Source: Streptomyces sp. R44 (GTDB lineage: Bacteria > Actinomycetota > Actinomycetes > Streptomycetales > Streptomycetaceae). Taken from it: 64,000 nucleotides of DNA. Every line of letters begins with the position of its first letter. Position 1 is the first letter of the stretch. The translations under genes were made by a program, and so were the position numbers. Positions 19,489-28,412 of the stretch are shown in pieces. The stretch covers positions 2,666,001-2,730,000 of the forward strand of contig NZ_CP163444.1 in NCBI RefSeq assembly GCF_041053105.1. Reading direction: 5' to 3'. The notes under the pieces are model-generated. The model worked only from the letters and a program-made list of their open reading frames with translations. It had not been told where the DNA came from and searched no databases.

Positions 19489-19542
19489 GAACAAAGTGGC
19501 CCCGCCCGCACTCCCTGACCGGTGGGCGGGACCACTTCGTTC
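19489..19542 (+). promoter_or_regulatory. Long near-perfect hairpin ahead of the HAD gene
   Basis: GAACAAAGTGGCCCCGCCC at 19489-19507 pairs with GGGCGGGACCACTTCGTTC at 19524-19542 with two non-complementary or wobble positions. It ends 26 bases before the HAD start, so it lies in that gene's leader or forms the terminator of the gene before it. No T run follows, which favours a leader structure. Confidence 0.6.
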
Positions 19543-19568
19543 TCCGTGCCACCCCTTCTGGAGACCCG

Positions 19569-20237
19569 ATGGCCGCCACCACCCCGGCAACGCTCACCGC
19601 CCGCGCCCTCCTCCTCGACATGGACGGCACCCTCGTGAACTCGGACGCCGTCGTCGAGCGCTGCTGGCGCCGCTGGGCGGACCGCCAGGGTCTCGACGCG
19701 GGCGAGGTGATGAAGGTGGTCCACGGCCGCCAGGGGTTCGCGACGATGGCGGTCCTGCTTCCGGACCGCCCGATGGCGGAGAACCACGCGGACAACCGGG
19801 TGATGCTGGCCGAGGAGACCGCCGACCTCGACGGGGTCGTCCCCGTCGCCGGCGCCCCCGCCTTCATGGCCGCCATCGCGGACCTGCCGCACGCCCTGGT
19901 GACCTCGGCGGACGAGGCGCTCGCCCAGGCCCGGATGGGTGCGGCGGCGCTCCGGATGCCGGAGGTCCGGGTCACGGCCGAGATGGTCGGTGCCAGCAAG
20001 CCGGACCCGGAGGGCTTCCTCAAGGGCGCGGCGGCGCTGGGCTTCGCGCCGGCGGACTGCGTGGTCTTCGAGGACTCCGAGGCGGGCATCCAGGCGGGCC
20101 GTGCGGCCGGTATGCGCGTGGTGGGCGTCGGCCCGCGCGCTGCGGCCTTCGCACCGGACGCGCACGTCGCCGACCTCACGCGACTGCGGGTGGAGCCCGC
20201 GGCTGACGGCTCGATCACGCTGACCGTCCTGGCGTAA
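19569..20237 (+). CDS. HAD-superfamily (subclass IA) phosphatase
   Basis: 222 residues. Motif I is LLLDMDGTLVNSD near residue 15, motif II lies around ALVTSADE, motif III is GASKPDPEGF, and motif IV is CVVFEDSEAGIQAG. All catalytic residues (DxD, T/S, K, ED) are present. The cap and sequence resemble phosphoglycolate or sugar-phosphate phosphatases of the DOG/beta-PGM group, so a small phosphorylated metabolite is the likely substrate. It stands alone behind a strong hairpin. Confidence 0.9.
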   Translation: MAATTPATLTARALLLDMDGTLVNSDAVVERCWRRWADRQGLDAGEVMKVVHGRQGFATMAVLLPDRPMAENHADNRVMLAEETADLDGVVPVAGAPAFMAAIADLPHALVTSADEALAQARMGAAALRMPEVRVTAEMVGASKPDPEGFLKGAAALGFAPADCVVFEDSEAGIQAGRAAGMRVVGVGPRAAAFAPDAHVADLTRLRVEPAADGSITLTVLA

Positions 20238-20364
20238 CCCTCCCCCTTTTCTCCCGACTCGCGCGCGACCGGACCTTCCGGCCGCGCGCGAACCGTTTCC
20301 CGCCCGTCCCCGACCCACCTTCCCCCGACTCCCTGACCGCGGGCGGAATCTGGCACTCCATCAG

Positions 20365-20394
20365 GACACGTCACACCCCTTGATGTGACGTGTC
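20365..20394. promoter_or_regulatory. Perfect 11-bp inverted repeat upstream of the secreted nuclease gene
   Basis: GACACGTCACA (20365-20375) and TGTGACGTGTC (20384-20394) are exact reverse complements around an eight-base spacer. It lies about 130 bp ahead of the nuclease start and 130 bp after the HAD stop. It could be a dimeric repressor operator or a stem without a T tract. I do not recognise a known consensus. Confidence 0.6.
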
Positions 20395-20522
20395 CATGTC
20401 GCCACCCTGTTACCTGGCGCACCCCCCACCGAAACCTGGCGCCGCCACGATGACCGGGCCCACCGCCCGGCACCCCGCGGGGACGCAGTCAGCCAAGGTC
20501 CCCCCACATCAAGGGAGTTCAC

Positions 20523-21173
20523 ATGCCCACCGGCATGATCTACGCGCGTCGACTCGCCGTACTCGCCACCTCCGCCGCCCTCACCGTCACCGGCCTCCTC
20601 GCCACCGCCCCGGCCGCGCAGGCCGCGATGCCCACCCCGGTCAGCGCCGCGACCGCCCGCACCTACCTGGCCGCCCTCACGGTCAAGGCGGAAGGTTCCA
20701 CCTCGGGTTACAGCCGGGACCTCTTCCCCCACTGGATCACCCAGTCCGGCACCTGCAACACGCGCGAGACGGTCCTCAAGCGCGACGGCGTGAACGTCGC
20801 CACCGACTCCAACTGTGCCGCGATCAGCGGCAGCTGGTACTCCGAGTACGACGGCGCCACCTGGACCGTAGCGTCCGACCTCGACATCGACCACATGGTC
20901 CCGCTCGCCGAGGCCTGGCGCTCGGGCGCGAACTCCTGGACCACCGCGCAGCGGCAGGGCTTCGCGAACGACCTCACCCGGCCGCAGCTCATAGCCGTCA
21001 CCGACAACGTCAACCAGGCCAAGGGCGACCAGGACCCGGCGACGTGGCTGCCCTCGCGGACGGCCTACCGCTGCACGTACGTCCGGGCCTGGGTGCAGGT
21101 CAAGTACTACTGGAACCTCAGCGTCGACTCCGCCGAGAAGAGCGCCCTCCAGTCCGTACTCAACGGCTGCTGA
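20523..21173 (+). CDS. Secreted HNH-family nuclease (DUF1524-like)
   Basis: 216 residues with a clear signal peptide (APAAQAAMPT cleavage region near residue 36). The mature domain contains the HNH-type core: DLDIDHMVPLAEAW with the metal and general-base histidine, then NDLTRPQLIAVTDNVNQAKGDQDPATWLP. Two Cys pairs probably form disulfides. Members are extracellular DNases used in nutrient recovery or developmental DNA turnover. A perfect inverted repeat lies upstream. Confidence 0.9.
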   Translation: MPTGMIYARRLAVLATSAALTVTGLLATAPAAQAAMPTPVSAATARTYLAALTVKAEGSTSGYSRDLFPHWITQSGTCNTRETVLKRDGVNVATDSNCAAISGSWYSEYDGATWTVASDLDIDHMVPLAEAWRSGANSWTTAQRQGFANDLTRPQLIAVTDNVNQAKGDQDPATWLPSRTAYRCTYVRAWVQVKYYWNLSVDSAEKSALQSVLNGC

Positions 21174-21269
21174 AAGAAGCGCTGCTGAACCCGCGTCAGC
21201 GACGGTCGTCGGGGAGTGAGCCGTGCCACACGCTCCCCGATGACAGAATGTTGAACTTGCAAGTATTAG

Positions 21270-21288
21270 TGAGGGGTGCCTAACCTTA
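21270..21288 (-). promoter_or_regulatory. Iron box for a DtxR/IdeR-type regulator (DmdR1-like)
   Basis: The minus-strand reading TAAGGTTAGGCACCCCTCA matches the consensus TTAGGTTAGGCTCACCTAA at 15 of 19 positions. It lies about 77 bp upstream of the DoxX start. An ACTTGCAAGT palindrome sits immediately beside it at 21255-21264. DmdR1 is the streptomycete iron-dependent repressor of siderophore genes. Confidence 0.55.
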
Positions 21289-21364
21289 CGGCCTCATCGG
21301 TTTCCGTCCCCCCGCGCCCCGCTCCCCACGAACGGGGCCGCCAGGCCGAAGGAGTCCCACCCCC

Positions 21365-21835
21365 ATGACCGCTCAGAGCACTACCCCCGCGAGCCTCACG
21401 GCACGCCTGAACCAGGCCCAGCCCTACGCGCTCGGCCTCTTCCGCATCGTCGTCGGCCTGCTCTTCGCCTGCCACGGCGCCTCCTCGCTCTTCGGCCTCC
21501 TCGGCGGCACGGCGATACCCGCCGGCACCTGGCCGGGCTGGTACGCGGCCGTCATCCAGCTCGGCGCCGGCGTCCTGGTCCTGGCCGGACTCGGCACCCG
21601 CAGCGCCGCCTTCCTCGCCTCGGGCTCGATGGCGTACGCGTACTTCAAGGTCCACCAGCCGGAGTCGCTCTTCCCGCTCCAGAACGGCGGCGAGGGCGCG
21701 GCCATGTTCTGCTGGGCCTTCGCGCTGCTCGTGTTCACGGGCCCGGGCGCGCTGGCCCTGGACCGGCTCTTCGGCGCCGGCGAGGCCACGGACGCGAAGA
21801 CCCGCGAGGAGCGGGGCACGCCGGTCGCGGCCTGA
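21365..21835 (+). CDS. DoxX-family membrane protein
   Basis: 156 residues with four hydrophobic helices: GLFRIVVGLLFACHGASSLFG, VIQLGAGVLVLAGLGTRSAAF and two further spans, then a short charged tail. DoxX proteins are small inner-membrane proteins tied to redox and thiol-stress complexes (in mycobacteria with SodA and SseA) or to quinone reduction. An iron-box candidate lies upstream, so expression may respond to iron supply. Confidence 0.88.
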   Translation: MTAQSTTPASLTARLNQAQPYALGLFRIVVGLLFACHGASSLFGLLGGTAIPAGTWPGWYAAVIQLGAGVLVLAGLGTRSAAFLASGSMAYAYFKVHQPESLFPLQNGGEGAAMFCWAFALLVFTGPGALALDRLFGAGEATDAKTREERGTPVAA

Positions 21836-22019
21836 CGCACGAGCCACCTAGCGGAGGGGGCCGGAATCCGCAGTGCGGTTTCCGGCCCTTCTGGGTGCCG
21901 GGGCCCGACCCTTCTCCCCCACCCCACTCATCCCGCCCATTCCCCCACCGGGCCGGGCCGCGTCCCGCCCCGGGGCCCACCGGCAGCGGGCCCCCCGCCC
22001 CCGCGTAGGCTCTGGCCCT

Positions 22020-22649
22020 GTGAATCTGCTCGACAGCCTGGGCTCGCTGCGGTCGCTCACCGCCGGTCCATGGATCTATCCGGTGGTGGCGACGTCGATC
22101 CTGCTCGACGTCTTCCTGCCCGTGCTGCCGAGCGGCTTCCTGGTGATCACCGCCGCCACGGCGGCGGCGACGGCGACCGGCGCATCCACCGGCGTACCGT
22201 CGGTCCTCCCCCTGCTCCTCTGCGCGGCGACCGCCTCGACGCTCGGCGACTTCCTGGCGTACCGCCTGGCGCTGCGGGGCGGGGCCAGGCTGGACCGGGC
22301 GATCGCACGCTCCCGCCGCCTCTCGCTGGCGCAGGAACGTCTCGGCACCGCGCTGGCCCGGGGCGGCGGGCTGCTCGTCGTCCTCGCGCGCTTCGCCCCG
22401 GCCGGCCGCTCCGTGGTCTCGCTGGGCGCGGGCGCGGCGAAGCGGAGGGTCGAGGAGTTCCTGCCGTGGTCGGCGCTGGCGGGCGTGACCTGGGCCTCGT
22501 ACAGCGTGGGGCTCGGGTGGCTGGGCGGTCAGTGGCTGGGCGCGACCTGGTTCAGCGCGGGGGTGTCGACCCTGGCGCTGTTCCTGGCGGGCGGCCTCGC
22601 CGCGTACCTCATCCGGCGCCCGGCCACGACTCCGGCACCCGCGTCCTGA
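22020..22649 (+). CDS. DedA-family (SNARE-associated) membrane protein
   Basis: 209 residues from the GTG at 22020. DedA features are an N-terminal re-entrant segment with LLDVFLPVLPSGFLVI, the central ARFAPAGRSVVSLGAGAAKRRVEEF (the family F/GxRxxxxxxAG arginine motif), and helices ending GVTWASYSVGLGWLGG and LFLAGGLAAYLI. DedA proteins support lipid-carrier or phospholipid flipping and membrane integrity. It stands alone between DoxX and the convergent DUF2277 gene. Confidence 0.87.
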   Translation: MNLLDSLGSLRSLTAGPWIYPVVATSILLDVFLPVLPSGFLVITAATAAATATGASTGVPSVLPLLLCAATASTLGDFLAYRLALRGGARLDRAIARSRRLSLAQERLGTALARGGGLLVVLARFAPAGRSVVSLGAGAAKRRVEEFLPWSALAGVTWASYSVGLGWLGGQWLGATWFSAGVSTLALFLAGGLAAYLIRRPATTPAPAS

Positions 22650-22697
22650 CGGCAGCGGTCCGCGACTCCCACGTCCCCGATCACAGAAGGCGGGCGG

Positions 22698-23018
<321 letters not shown>

Positions 23019-23370
23019 GTCTCCAGTGTGGCGCGCCCCACTGACAACCGCCCGGAACGGCCGGCGGAACCCCCGGAACCACCCGTGGAACCCCGCGGAA
23101 CCGCCCCCTGACCTACCCCCTCACCTACCCCCCCCCGTTACCTTTTTCACGGCTCCGCAATGGAGCCTCCGGCCTCGGGTCCGGCATGACTTCCCCCTCC
23201 TGTTGTTGATGATCCGGGGGGGTGGTGTCACCGGGCCCGGAGGCATCGACGGACCGCTAATGAGGGGCTTGAGCACCGGCTTCACCCGAGCCGGAAGCTC
23301 TCCGTAACGTGGGTGTGGCAGCTCGGTGCCGAGGCAAGGCCGGACGAAAGCGTGATGGAGGGGCCTGCAC
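23019..23370 (+). other. Non-coding region upstream of the IS110 transposase
   Basis: 352 bp without a gene. It starts with C-rich low-complexity sequence to about 23145, followed by potential stems such as CTCCGCAATGGAG at 23152-23164. In the IS110 group the segment before the transposase encodes the bridge (seeker) RNA, so part of 23150-23370 may be such a gene or its relic. I cannot place the element end. Confidence 0.35.
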
Positions 23371-24354
23371 GTGATCGACATCGGCGACATCGACGTATTC
23401 CTCGGCCTGGACGTCGGCAAGGGCGAACACCACGCCACCGCCGTCACCCCGGCCGGGAAGAAGGCGTTCGACAAGCGGCTGCCCAACACCGAACCCAGGC
23501 TCCGCGAGCTGTTCGCGAAACTCCAGGCCAAGCACGGAACGGTGCTGGTCGTGGTCGACCAGCCGGCCTCGATCGGGGCCCTGCCGCTGGCAGTCGCCCG
23601 GGACATGGGCTGCCCCGTCGCCTACCTGCCCGGCCTGACGATGCGGCGAATCGCCGACCTCTACCCAGGCGAGGCCAAGACCGACGCGAGGGACGCGTTC
23701 ATCATCGCCGACGCCGCCCGAGCGATGCCCCACACGCTGCGGGCGATCGACGGCGAGGACGAGACAGTCGCCGAGCTGGAGATGATCGTCGGCTTCGACG
23801 ACGACCTGGCCGGCGAGGCAACCCGGGTCGCCAACCGGCTGCACGGCCTGCTCACCCAGATCCATCCGTCGCTGGAACGGGTCCTGGGGCCGCGGTTGCA
23901 GCACCCAGCCGTCCTCGCCCTGCTGGAGCGGTTCGGCTCACCCGCCCAGATCCGCAAGGCGGGCAGGCGCCGACTGGTCACGTTGTTACGGCCGAAGGCG
24001 CCGCGGATGGCCGAGCGGCTGGTTGAAGAGATCTTCGCGGCCCTGGACGAGCAGACCGTCACCGTTCCCGGCACGGACGCGGCCTCACTGATCGTCCCGA
24101 GCCTGGCCAGCTCACTGACGGCCGTCCTGGACCAGCGCAAACTACTGGCCGGGCGAATCGAGGAACTGCTGGAGGCACACCCTCTTTCGAAGGTCCTGAT
24201 CTCGATGCCGGGAGTCGGCGTCAGGACCGGAGCCAGGAAGGGAAAGCACCACACCCAGGCCCTGCTCTGCCTCGCCCGACGCCGGGCCGACGTCCTCTTC
24301 GCAATGCTCCGCGACGGAACCTTCTACGAGTCCCGGCCTACCGCAGTGGCATGA
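23371..24354 (+). pseudogene. IS110-family transposase with a large in-frame internal deletion
   Basis: 327 residues from a GTG at 23371, against about 400 for the family. The N-terminal RuvC-like DEDD domain is intact (FLGLDVGKGEHHATAV with the first Asp, VVVDQPASIGALPLAVA, LYPGEAKTDARDAFIIADAAR). The second domain starts normally at LISMPGVGVRTGAR but jumps at once to KHHTQALLCLARRRADVLFAMLRDGTFYE, the normal C-terminal end. The missing ~75 residues include the Tnp_20 core and its catalytic serine, so the enzyme should be inactive. The reading frame is preserved across the deletion. Confidence 0.85.
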
Positions 24355-24360
24355 GATCGC

Positions 24361-24696
24361 TCACGAGTCGCGCTGCATGGACGTCGAGAGGGGCGACTCG
24401 CAGTCGAAATCGAAAGTCTCTACGGCGGCGTCAGCGGGAAAGTCTGGGTGGTCGTGCCAGATTCCAGCCAAGGCGACCAGCAGGTTCCACGAGGCGGTTG
24501 CATGCAGCTCCGTCTCCCCTGAGTGCTCAGCCGGTGAGTTTCGGTGGAAGATCACCGCCGCGATCTGTTTGTTCGCGGCCAGGCGCAGGGCTGCGGCCGT
24601 GCGGCGGGCTTCGCCTTGAAGCGGAGCGGTTTCGGGGATGCGTGCCGACACGAAGCCAGCCAGCCGTGCGACCTGGTCCTCAGTGATCCGTTCCAC
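24361..24696 (-). CDS. Hypothetical protein
   Basis: 111 residues, minus strand, from an ATG at 24696. The N-terminal half is helical (ERITEDQVARLAGFVSARI, RRTAAALRLAANKQIAAVIF); the second half has HATASWNLLVALAGIWHDHPDF and an acidic end. No signal or membrane span and no motif I can assign. The stop lies six bases from the end of the IS110 remnant, so the native C-terminus may have been replaced when the element inserted. Confidence 0.65.
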   Translation of the reverse strand: MERITEDQVARLAGFVSARIPETAPLQGEARRTAAALRLAANKQIAAVIFHRNSPAEHSGETELHATASWNLLVALAGIWHDHPDFPADAAVETFDFDCESPLSTSMQRDS

Positions 24697-24823
24697 TCAT
24701 ACCCCTGCGGCTAGCAACCCTATTCACCTGCGACGGCGCCAACTATCGCACCGGGCTGACACCGCCATGGGCGATGGGAGGCCTAGACAGCTTGACCAAA
24801 GACATAGGGGCACCCCCGCCCCC

Positions 24824-25051
24824 TCACCCGCCCCCGAGCCCGCGTCTGCTCCGTGCGTTGATCTCGGCGGTGCGGGCCCGCAGCTCGTGCAGGGGCGTGG
24901 CGGGCTGGACGTCGACGGGCTCGGCCTCCCACTCGCCGCCGCCGTGGACGGCGCGGATCAGAAAGCGCCCGGAGACGCACTCCACATAGAAACCGACCCG
25001 CCCCGTGGCGGTGTCGCGGACGAGGTCACCGACCTCGGGCAGTGGCTGCAC
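24824..25051 (-). CDS. Small conserved streptomycete protein of unknown function
   Basis: 75 residues from a GTG at 25051. The sequence QPLPEVGDLVRDTATGRVGFY...GGEWEAEPVDVQPATPLHELRARTAEINAR resembles small proteins often found beside GntR regulators in streptomycetes: a beta-rich SH3-like part followed by a helix. It is divergent from the GntR gene at 25240, with 188 bp between. No function is known. Confidence 0.65.
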   Translation of the reverse strand: MQPLPEVGDLVRDTATGRVGFYVECVSGRFLIRAVHGGGEWEAEPVDVQPATPLHELRARTAEINARSRRGLGGG

Positions 25052-25239
25052 GCATCCCCTCCGTCCCGAATCCTGAAGCCTGGGGACACTCAGGGAAGCG
25101 CGGCGACCCCGCCCTGTCAACGTATCTCTAGAGATGTCCCCCGATGGATGGATCGACCGGGCGGGACGGCGTACTGGTGTGCACCGGGGCCGAGGAGCGC
25201 GCCGTAGGGTGTCCCGCAATGGAAGGGAGTGGTCCACCC

Positions 25240-25998
25240 GTGACTGACCAGGACAGCGCTCGTCGGCCCAAGTACCAGCGCATCGCCGACGAGTTGAGAA
25301 CCGCGATCCAGTCGGGCGCCTTCGCGCCGGGCGATCGGCTCCCCGGCGAGAACGACCTCATGTCGACCTACGACGTGGCCCGCATGACCGCTCGCCAGGC
25401 CCTCTCCGTCCTGCGTACGGAAGGGCTCACGGAGGCGCGCAAGGGCGCCGGGGTCTTCGTCCGGGTCTTCCGCCCGCTGCGCCGCCGGGGCATCCCGCGC
25501 CTCGCCGGGGAGCAGTGGGGCAGTGGCCGCTCGGTGTGGTCGGCGGACGTCGAGGACCGGGAGCTGGTCGTGGACCAGATCGAGGTGGGCGAGACGGAGG
25601 CCGGGGACCGGGTCGCGGGGGCGCTGAACCTGGCGCCGGGGGCACCGGTCTGCGTCCGCAGCCGCCGTTTCGTACTCGACGCGAAGCCGGTGCTGCTCTC
25701 CGTCTCGTACCTCTCGGCCGAGCTGGTACGCGGTACGCCGATCGCGGAGCCGGACACGGGCCCGGGCGGTACGTACGCGCGGCTGACGGAACTGGGGCAC
25801 CGGCCGGTGCGGTTCCGGGAGGAGATCCGCTGCCGGATGCCGACGGCGGACGAGTCGGACCGGCTCTCCCTGGAGCTCGGGACGCCGGTGGTCCTGATCG
25901 GGCGCACGGCGTTCACGGGGCCGGGGATGGCGGTGGAGCTCAACGAGATGACGCTGGACTCGTCGTCGTACGTCCTGGAGTACGACTTCGACGCATAG
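25240..25998 (+). CDS. GntR/HutC-type transcription regulator with UTRA domain
   Basis: 252 residues from a GTG at 25240 with GGAAGGGAG about ten bases upstream. Residues ~8-75 form the winged helix (KYQRIADELRTAIQSGAFAPGDRLPGENDLMSTYDVARMTARQALSVLRTEGL). The remainder is a UTRA ligand domain ending FTGPGMAVELNEMTLDSSSYVLEYDF. HutC-type regulators repress nearby genes until a small ligand binds. The divergent 75-residue gene is the likeliest local target. The last 59 bp overlap the convergent MBL gene. Confidence 0.9.
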   Translation: MTDQDSARRPKYQRIADELRTAIQSGAFAPGDRLPGENDLMSTYDVARMTARQALSVLRTEGLTEARKGAGVFVRVFRPLRRRGIPRLAGEQWGSGRSVWSADVEDRELVVDQIEVGETEAGDRVAGALNLAPGAPVCVRSRRFVLDAKPVLLSVSYLSAELVRGTPIAEPDTGPGGTYARLTELGHRPVRFREEIRCRMPTADESDRLSLELGTPVVLIGRTAFTGPGMAVELNEMTLDSSSYVLEYDFDA

Positions 25999-26755
25999 CG
26001 GCGGCCTCGAACCGGGCGCCGGGGTCGGCGTGGACGACGTCGCCGGGGAACTCGGCGGCGGCCAGGGCGACGGCGTCCGCCGGACTGGTCCCCGGCCCGA
26101 CGTGGGTCACGACGAGCCGGCCGGCACGGGCGTCGGCGGCGCTGCGTCCGGCCTGGGCGGCGGAATGATGCCCGGGCGCAGAGCCGTCGGCCTCACAGAC
26201 GAACAGATCGCACCCCTCGGCCAGCTCGACCAGGGAGGAACAGGGCTCGCAGTCCCCGGAGTGCACGAGGGAGGCCCCTGCCTCGTCCTCCACGCGCAGG
26301 GCGAAGGCGGGCAGGCCGCCGTGCTCGACGGCGCGGGAGCGAAGGGTGAGCCCCCCGACGCGTACGACATGCCCGTCGTGCAACTCCTCGACGGCGAAGG
26401 CCTTTTCGACGGGGCTGCGGGCGGGTCCGTTCGTCAGGAAGGCGGCGAGGCGATCGGCGATGCCGGGCGGCCCGAAGAGGGGCACGGGCAGCGGGAGGTC
26501 GAGCCCGGCGTACAGCAGCGCGTAGGAGGCGGTGAGCAGGTCGGCGCTGTGGTCGGCGTGGAGGTGGGAGATCCACACGGCATCGACCGACCCGAGCGAC
26601 ACGTAACGCTGGAGCTCGGCGAGGGTGCCGGTCCCGGCGTCCACCCAGAGGCGGACGCCGCCACCCTCGACGAGGTAGCCGGAGCAGGCGTTGCCGGGCC
26701 GGGGGAAGGGGGTGGCGGACCCGAGGACGGTGATCCGCAACAAGTCGCTGCCCAT
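25940..26755 (-). CDS. MBL-fold metallohydrolase, RNase Z-like
   Basis: 271 residues from an ATG at 26755. It opens with ITVLGSATPFPRPGNACSGYLV and carries the metal motif WISHLHADHSADL, then the SGDCEP metal ligand and a later VVTHVGPG histidine. The layout matches the tRNase Z/ElaC-like and arylsulfatase-like branch of metallo-beta-lactamase hydrolases that bind two zinc ions. The substrate is unknown. Its 3' end overlaps the convergent GntR gene by 59 bp. Confidence 0.88.
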   Translation of the reverse strand: MGSDLLRITVLGSATPFPRPGNACSGYLVEGGGVRLWVDAGTGTLAELQRYVSLGSVDAVWISHLHADHSADLLTASYALLYAGLDLPLPVPLFGPPGIADRLAAFLTNGPARSPVEKAFAVEELHDGHVVRVGGLTLRSRAVEHGGLPAFALRVEDEAGASLVHSGDCEPCSSLVELAEGCDLFVCEADGSAPGHHSAAQAGRSAADARAGRLVVTHVGPGTSPADAVALAAAEFPGDVVHADPGARFEAAAMRRSRTPGRTTTSPASSR

Positions 26756-26882
26756 GCGTCGAGTCTAGGCCGAGCTGCCGACAACTGACCTGAATCCGTG
26801 CAGAAGAAGTGAAGATCGTGCGTATCGTGTGTGCTCGCCAGGCCCCATCGGCGGGTGCCGGGCAGAGAACTGAGGGACATTC

Positions 26883-27332
26883 ATGCTTCGCGTACGCACG
26901 CTCGCGGCCGTGACCGCGGCCGCCGCCTCCGGCATCCTCCTGCTGCCTTCGCAGGCGCAGGCGGCCGGTTCGGTCCACCTGTACAAGGTCTACTACGACA
27001 GCCCGGGCACGGACAACCGGTCCAACAGCAGCCTGAACGCCGAGTACGTCCAGATACGCAACACGACCGGCGCCGCGGTCAACCTGCGGGGGTGGACGCT
27101 GACGGACGCGGCCAACCACAAGTACACCTTCGGCGCCTTCTCGCTCGGCGCGGGCAAGATCGTGACGGTCCGCACGGGCCGGGGCACGAACACCGCCGCG
27201 AACGTCTACCAGAACCGCGCGGCGTACGTCTGGAACAACGACAAGGACACGGCGACGCTGCGCAAGTCGAACGGCACGAGCGTGGACACGTGCGCGTACA
27301 ACTCGACGCGGGTGGACTACAAGTGGTGCTGA
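26883..27332 (+). CDS. Secreted lamin-tail-domain protein
   Basis: 149 residues. A signal peptide ends at AQAAGSVHLY. The rest is one lamin-tail (LTD) immunoglobulin-like domain: SSLNAEYVQIRNTTGAAVNLRGWTLTD, HKYTFGAFSLGAGKIVTVRTGRG, and DTATLRKSNGTSVDTCAY. Bacterial LTDs occur on exported nucleases or wall proteins. Here it is alone, so it probably acts as a secreted binding module. It is convergent with the DUF4231 gene. Confidence 0.88.
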   Translation: MLRVRTLAAVTAAAASGILLLPSQAQAAGSVHLYKVYYDSPGTDNRSNSSLNAEYVQIRNTTGAAVNLRGWTLTDAANHKYTFGAFSLGAGKIVTVRTGRGTNTAANVYQNRAAYVWNNDKDTATLRKSNGTSVDTCAYNSTRVDYKWC

Positions 27333-27365
27333 CGAGGCACCGCGCCTGAGGCCGGGGCCCGGGGG

Positions 27366-27905
27366 TCAGGAGGCCTCGGCCGCCTCCCGGGCCCCGGGCA
27401 CGCCACCCCCGTGCTGCTGGACGTCGGAGTTGACCTGTCCGCCGAGGGTCATGACGTTCAGGGTGGCGGAGTTCTCGTTGGCGATGGCCTTCTCGACACG
27501 CGAAACAAGAACAGAGAACGCCTCGCGCTCAGCGAGGTTGTGATAAGGCCCGACCTTGGTCTCAAAGTAAACCCGCTCATGCCCGAGCAACTGCTCGGTG
27601 GACCGGTAGTTCTTCCACTGCTCGCGATAGCGGTAGACACTCTCGAGCGACACGGCGGCGACGACCACGACGCTCAGGACCGTGGCGGTGACCCGCGCGA
27701 ACCCCAGGTCCAGATTCACGAACACGGGCACCAGGGCGCCGCCGACGACGGAGACGGTCCGCATCCGCAGATGCATGGCCTTCATCCGGGTCGCTTTGGC
27801 GTCGTACCACCCCTGGTACTGCGCGAGCCTGGTCTCCATGTACCGCTGCGGCGTCATCTCGCCACCCGTCACGCCCACTTCGGGCGCGTCCCCCACCTCA
27901 GCCAT
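27366..27905 (-). CDS. DUF4231 membrane protein
   Basis: 179 residues using the ATG at 27905; the frame is open further upstream without a better start. The family pattern is RLAQYQGWYDAKATRMKAMHLRMR, then two adjacent membrane helices (VVGGALVPVFVNLDLGF; VTATVLSVVVVAAVSLE) and YREQWKNYRSTEQLLGHERVYFETKVGPY. DUF4231 proteins are small two-helix (SLATT-like) membrane proteins. SLATT relatives are associated with nucleotide-sensing defence, but here there is no partner gene, so no role is assigned. Confidence 0.85.
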   Translation of the reverse strand: MAEVGDAPEVGVTGGEMTPQRYMETRLAQYQGWYDAKATRMKAMHLRMRTVSVVGGALVPVFVNLDLGFARVTATVLSVVVVAAVSLESVYRYREQWKNYRSTEQLLGHERVYFETKVGPYHNLAEREAFSVLVSRVEKAIANENSATLNVMTLGGQVNSDVQQHGGGVPGAREAAEAS

Positions 27906-28412
27906 ACCGCGAGTACACCGGCAAGCCCAACCTCCCGTCAACTCCCACCTCACACCCTCCACCAAGCGCCGCTAGAACCACGGATCCCGGCCGCAGGCGG
28001 CACCGAGGCGCGGCACGGCCACCGATCGTCATCGCGAATCTCGACGAAGAACAGTGCTTCCCGCGGACGTTCAGGAACGTCAATAACTGATCACCTGAGG
28101 CCGCGACCTGTGACGACCACCAAATCGAACAGCACCGTGACGTGCTGACGAGCCGCCGGCAGTGGTCGACTCCAGTCGCTACCGAGCGCCCGTCTACTGC
28201 CCCAAGACGGCCCGGCGGGGGGCGATCGCGCGTCAGTACACAGGCGGAGAGAGGCCAGGGCGCCCGGCCGGTGATCTGTCGACCTCGTGGCTGAGCCAGC
28301 AGGCGCGGACGCGCCCGCCAGCCACATCGTCGACCGCCGCCACCCCTGCTAACTGCACGGCCTTGCACGCAGGCAGTGCTCTAAAGGTGCGGCGACCATC
28401 CAAGCCATAGAC
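27906..28412. other. Region without a recognisable gene
   Basis: 507 bp. Reading frames on both strands are short or of shadow-like composition, and I see no conserved motif, IS end or tRNA. Its position just outside the element array suggests eroded accessory DNA. Confidence 0.4.

Noticed and set aside
28091..28368. Minus-strand frames between the DUF4231 gene and the element array as transposase remnants.
   Set aside because: No catalytic motif or terminal repeats could be recognised.
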